A stretch of DNA of 64,000 bases. It comes from Nannobrachium achirus (taxonomy: Eukaryota; Chordata; Actinopteri; Myctophiformes; Myctophidae). The translations under genes and the position numbers were made by a program. The stretch is from positions 32,544,373-32,608,372 of the forward strand of contig OY997649.1 of NCBI GenBank assembly GCA_963921795.1. The letters are read 5' to 3'. Of this stretch, positions 60,711-64,000 are shown piece by piece; position 1 is the stretch's first letter; each line of letters begins with the position of its first letter. The notes under the pieces were generated by a model. That model was not told the DNA's origin. It made no database searches and saw only the letters and a list, made by a program, of their open reading frames with translations.

Positions 60711-61346
60711 TGGACGGAAGGGCTCTGCCGGCAGGGCTTCCCCGCTCGCAGTTAGAGAGAAAATGTCTTCAAAATAAAAGATATCTACAAGAGTTATGAT
60801 TTATGGCTACCGATATGCTGTGTGTAGCAGTTGGAGGGTCACGTTCTCATGGGCAGTGCCTAAATCATTTATAAAAGCATGCATTGTAGCATATCTCCAG
60901 TTCTTTGGCAGTAGATCAGCAGGTTCTTTATCTCTGCCAGTCTGTCGGTCTGTCTGTTTGTCTGTCTGTCTGCCGCTAATCTTTCAAGACAGATTCAGAG
61001 CTCAGCTGCTGAATCTGTCGGCAAACCCCATTACAACATGTGACGTTGTTGTTATTGGGAATGAAAACAATGGAGCGCGACCGGAAGAGGAGGGCTGAAG
61101 GAGGGTGACATCCCCAGAGGGAAATTCAAAGGGAAAAATGTTTTTCCTTTTTTTGCCGATGGGTTCCCAGTTCCAGATTGGTCTGCAGCTAATCTCACTT
61201 ACTACTAAGCAAACACGCACACGCACACGCACACACACACACACAGGTAAAGAGAAGTCTGTGCCTTTTCTAGTCTGGGTGGTTACTAGGCAAACACGCA
61301 CACAGCTCACATGCAAGCAAGCAGGCAGGCACACACGCACACGCGC

Positions 61347-61434
<88 letters not shown>

Positions 61435-61529
61435 ATAGAGAAGTCTGCACGCTTCCGCCAGAAGAAAGTAGAAGGGCTCGTCGGTGCTCAACAGGGACAA
61501 CTTGCATCAGATCAGAGTACTCGGAGCAC
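60711..61529. other. Intergenic with TCTG and CA arrays
   Basis: TGTCTGTC units at 60935-60975. The long frames here are CA read-through. Confidence 0.6.
61346..61431. repeat. (CA)n microsatellite
   Basis: About 85 bases of CA after CACG units. AGGTAAAGAGAAGTCTG / AGGTATAGAGAAGTCTG follow CA arrays at both 61245 and 61432, a local duplication. Confidence 0.97.
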
Positions 61530-61672
61530 TCCACTGTTCTGCACATTCTTTATTTTTACAGGGGTGACTGACGTTTCGACTTTTCGTTCTGTTTGACTCT
61601 GAGGAAGACGAAGGTCGAAACGTCAGTCACCCCAGCAAAATAAAGAACATGCAGACCAGTGGAGTGCTCCAG
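61530..61672. repeat. Imperfect palindrome (ACGTTTCGAC/GTCGAAACGT)
   Basis: GGAGCACTCCACTG, GGGGTGACTGACGTTTCGAC and their inverses frame TTCGTTCTGTTTGACTCTGA. MITE-like. Confidence 0.7.
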
Positions 61673-61744
61673 TATTTTATTTAGGTGTCTCTCCTGCTTC
61701 AATGCTTGGTCTGCCATTATTTTTCTGTTTTATTTTTACATTAT

Positions 61745-61815
61745 ATTTCGGCTTAAGGCTTCATTTTTTGTGTAAAGCACTTTGAATTGCCTTGTTGAAA
61801 TGTGATATACTGAGT
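61745..61815 (+). mobile_element. LINE-like 3' end
   Basis: TGTAAAGCACTTTGAATTGC and TTGAAATGTGATATACTGA are typical of fish LINE 3' ends; truncated. Confidence 0.5.
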
Positions 61816-62630
61816 GCCTAGGTAGAATGTCCACTAACATTGCCATCGTTACTGCGAACACATAGTACTGTGCAATGAAGCCAGAACAGTTTTATCACAT
61901 TGGTTAATGTTAAACTCTCAAGTCATGTAGTAGGCTACCTGATGAACCTCAAATAAAACAAATGTATTGCAATAAATGAGGCGCTAATTGAAGGTGTATT
62001 TTGTGTAAATTTAACTGACCCGTACGGGTTCATTTTCACACTCTGATTGTTAAATGAACACTCTTTAATTAGACAACGTTTTGTTTAATTATCATCACTT
62101 AAGAGCATTGAACTAACTCAACCGTCAGTGCTGCTATTGCAAAGATACTGTAATGAACTGAGGGTTCAATAAAGCACCGCAACTCTTCAACATTAAAGGG
62201 CCATTCATAAAAAGCATGATAACTATAAATAATACTATAATTATTAATTATGTGAGCGGCACAGAGAGAGATCTCTGTGGTGGCTGATGATGCTGCTGAA
62301 AGATGTATACAGTATGTATAGATGGTCTGACTCTGATTATTAATGATAAGCAAGCAAGATAGTTCTAGCCTACCTCAGGTAATGACCGTGATCATTGTTG
62401 TTAAAGTTTTGGTTTGGACTGCTATCCATTTCACAATTTACTATATACCATTCACTATTTATGGTTAGTGTTATAGTTAGCGTGCTTACTGAGAACAGTG
62501 CTTAACAGTCTTTAATTGTGGAGATTCGCATAAAATATCTAAAAACATACTCAACTCAATGACGGAAAGGGTGGCAGATTGCTACCCCTAAGATTAAAGC
62601 TACCCCAAAAGCTAAACCAATAAAGTTTAA
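61816..62630. other. Intergenic, nothing recognised
   Basis: AT-rich, unique-looking sequence. Confidence 0.5.
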
Positions 62631-63480
62631 TCACAGTTGACATATAATTCCCTCCAGTACTTTCCCATGAGCAAACAATGACATCATAACACAATAATAG
62701 ATTAATGAATATAGGTGTGCCTGAGGCATGCTGGGAAGTCTCTTCTCAGCCACTGTTAGCCAAGGATGCAACAGTACAGCCCACACCGAAGGGGTGTTAC
62801 TGTCCCAGTAGCCCTCATACCCCAGCACAAAGTCCTGGAGAGCCTTCCCATGGCTTGAAGGCTCTGGTGTCCCTATTCCGATGTGGAGGGCCTGCAAGTG
62901 TCAACGGTTTAGTCTATTTGGGTCAGGATACACCAGGACGGAGGTCTCAGTGAGCCTCTCTCACCACTTGTGGCATGTGATGTCCCAAAGAATGCCTGTC
63001 CCTTTAGTGCGTTAGGATGTAATGGCCTAGCAAACTGGCGATAGGATGCCAGGCCCATGAAGATTCACAACTCTCCGATGTTCTGGGGAACTAGCCAGTA
63101 TTTTACAGCAGCAACCATTGATTGACTACCCCTTCCCCGCCCACCACATGACCCAGGAATGCTTTATCTCTCTGCAGGAGGTTACCATTTTCCGGTGGAG
63201 CCTTTTTGAAGCCAGAACATACTTCCAGATATTGCCTGTCGAATGGGAATGGCCTCATACAGTACACTTCTCGCAGGCTGGCCAGGGCCCTCTCGAAATC
63301 TGTTGTGTGATGGAGGAGGTTGTCATGGTAGACCACACAGCGGTTCCGAGGGACCCTGGCCAGGACCTTCTCTTCTCTTTGCTGCTTGAACGTGGCAGGG
63401 GTGTTGCATAGGCCCAACAGTATGGCTTGGAATTGCAATAACCTTTGCCTGATAGAAGAGGCAGTCTTGGGGTGAGCCCC
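62631..63480 (-). pseudogene. Ty3/gypsy retrotransposon pol relic (RT and RNase H)
   Basis: On the minus strand a 111-codon frame (63438-63103) shows the gypsy RT palm: GLCNTPATF, a damaged catalytic box YHDNLL in place of YxDD, FERALASLREV, and AFLGHVV. After a break the same strand shows VPQNIGEL and MGLASYRQFA (RT connection), then a decayed RNase H part with several stops. In an intact element this would copy the RNA genome and remove the template. The altered catalytic residues and stops make it inactive. No LTRs were identified nearby. Confidence 0.85.
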
Positions 63481-64000
63481 TGGGGATAGATCGACCTGCC
63501 AATATCATTATGAATATGTTTATGCTTCTGTTTTATTCATAGGCAGTTCCCCAACTGTTCTATTTATTGCATAACACACCTATCATGATAGTCATAGTTT
63601 TACAGGATGGTATAGGGGCTTATTGTCTCCGCCAGGCCGAAAGGCATGGCTGAGACTATGATTTCGCCCCTGTCCTTCCTGATTGGCAAAAATTGTCTTT
63701 CAAAGTTTGCAAGAGTGTTCCGTTTTGAACAAAATGCCTCAAATCATGAACACAGCTTGCGATTTCCGTGAAACTTTGCACGCACATTCCCACTAGGTCA
63801 AGGAACAAATGCCACCCTTTTCACATTGACCTGTTATATTACCATCAGCAGGTCTATTTTTGCAACAAAAACTAATTTTGAACATGCTTCAAATCATGAA
63901 TGCAGCATCAGATTACCGTGCAAAGACAAAAGAAGACATGGCACCTTTTCACATTGGACTATTATAGCACCACCAACAGGCCACAATAACATACCTGACT
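63481..64000. repeat. Dispersed repeat with internal direct repeats, runs off right edge
   Basis: CTCCGCCAGGCCGAAAGGCA and later two units, CAAATCATGAACACAGC... at 63732 and CAAATCATGAATGCAGC... at 63890, each followed by CCTTTTCACATTG and an ACCA-CAACAGG-type segment. About 160-bp period. No frame. Confidence 0.55.

Overview
The window looks like a gene-poor stretch of a ray-finned (teleost) fish genome. The evidence is very dense CA/GT, GA/TC and tetranucleotide microsatellites, a fish-type DIRS retrotransposon, TTAA-flanked palindromic MITEs of the Angel type, many non-autonomous hAT elements, and an L2-like LINE tail. The species cannot be named from this sequence. No host protein-coding gene, tRNA or rRNA could be supported; nearly all long open frames outside the first 5 kb are read-through of simple repeats.

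Layout. Positions 1-5480 hold the 5' two thirds of a DIRS-type tyrosine-recombinase retrotransposon on the minus strand: promoter and leader (about 5480-4924), a Gag-like ORF (4923-2974), then a pol ORF (RT, RNase H, methyltransferase-like domain) split in two frames at a run of nine G. The start of the recombinase frame runs off the left edge. From 5.5 to 62 kb the DNA is a mosaic of nested DNA transposons and foldback elements separated by microsatellites and apparently unique sequence. Eight hAT-like elements have an 8-bp target duplication that reads exactly (6463, 27083, 28577, 32636, 40060, 45042) or with one to two mismatches at several others. At 62.6-63.5 kb is a decayed Ty3/gypsy pol relic on the minus strand, followed by a repeated, possibly LTR-independent dispersed sequence to the right edge.

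The most unusual signal is a short hairpin of about 50-80 bp with arms close to AGCAGATCTACAAGCTCACA and its reverse complement, present at about 25 places in 64 kb. It lies inside at least seven transposon families with different terminal repeats and, where two or three copies of a family are present, at the same internal position. It looks like a shared internal module of non-autonomous DNA transposons rather than a set of independent recent insertions. Other points are a 58-bp perfect-arm palindrome at 11.9-12.1 kb, six perfect CCATATATGG (CArG-type) palindromes between 37 and 43 kb in repeated DNA, a pair of 93-bp direct repeats carrying a TATA-like box at 37.2 and 37.8 kb, and a 28-bp-arm hairpin of precursor-microRNA size at 52.5 kb.

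The genes that can be read all belong to retrotransposons. The DIRS set (Gag, RT/RNase H/methyltransferase, recombinase) would together make an element that reverse transcribes and integrates through a tyrosine recombinase; this copy carries a frame break and is cut by the window edge, so its activity cannot be judged.
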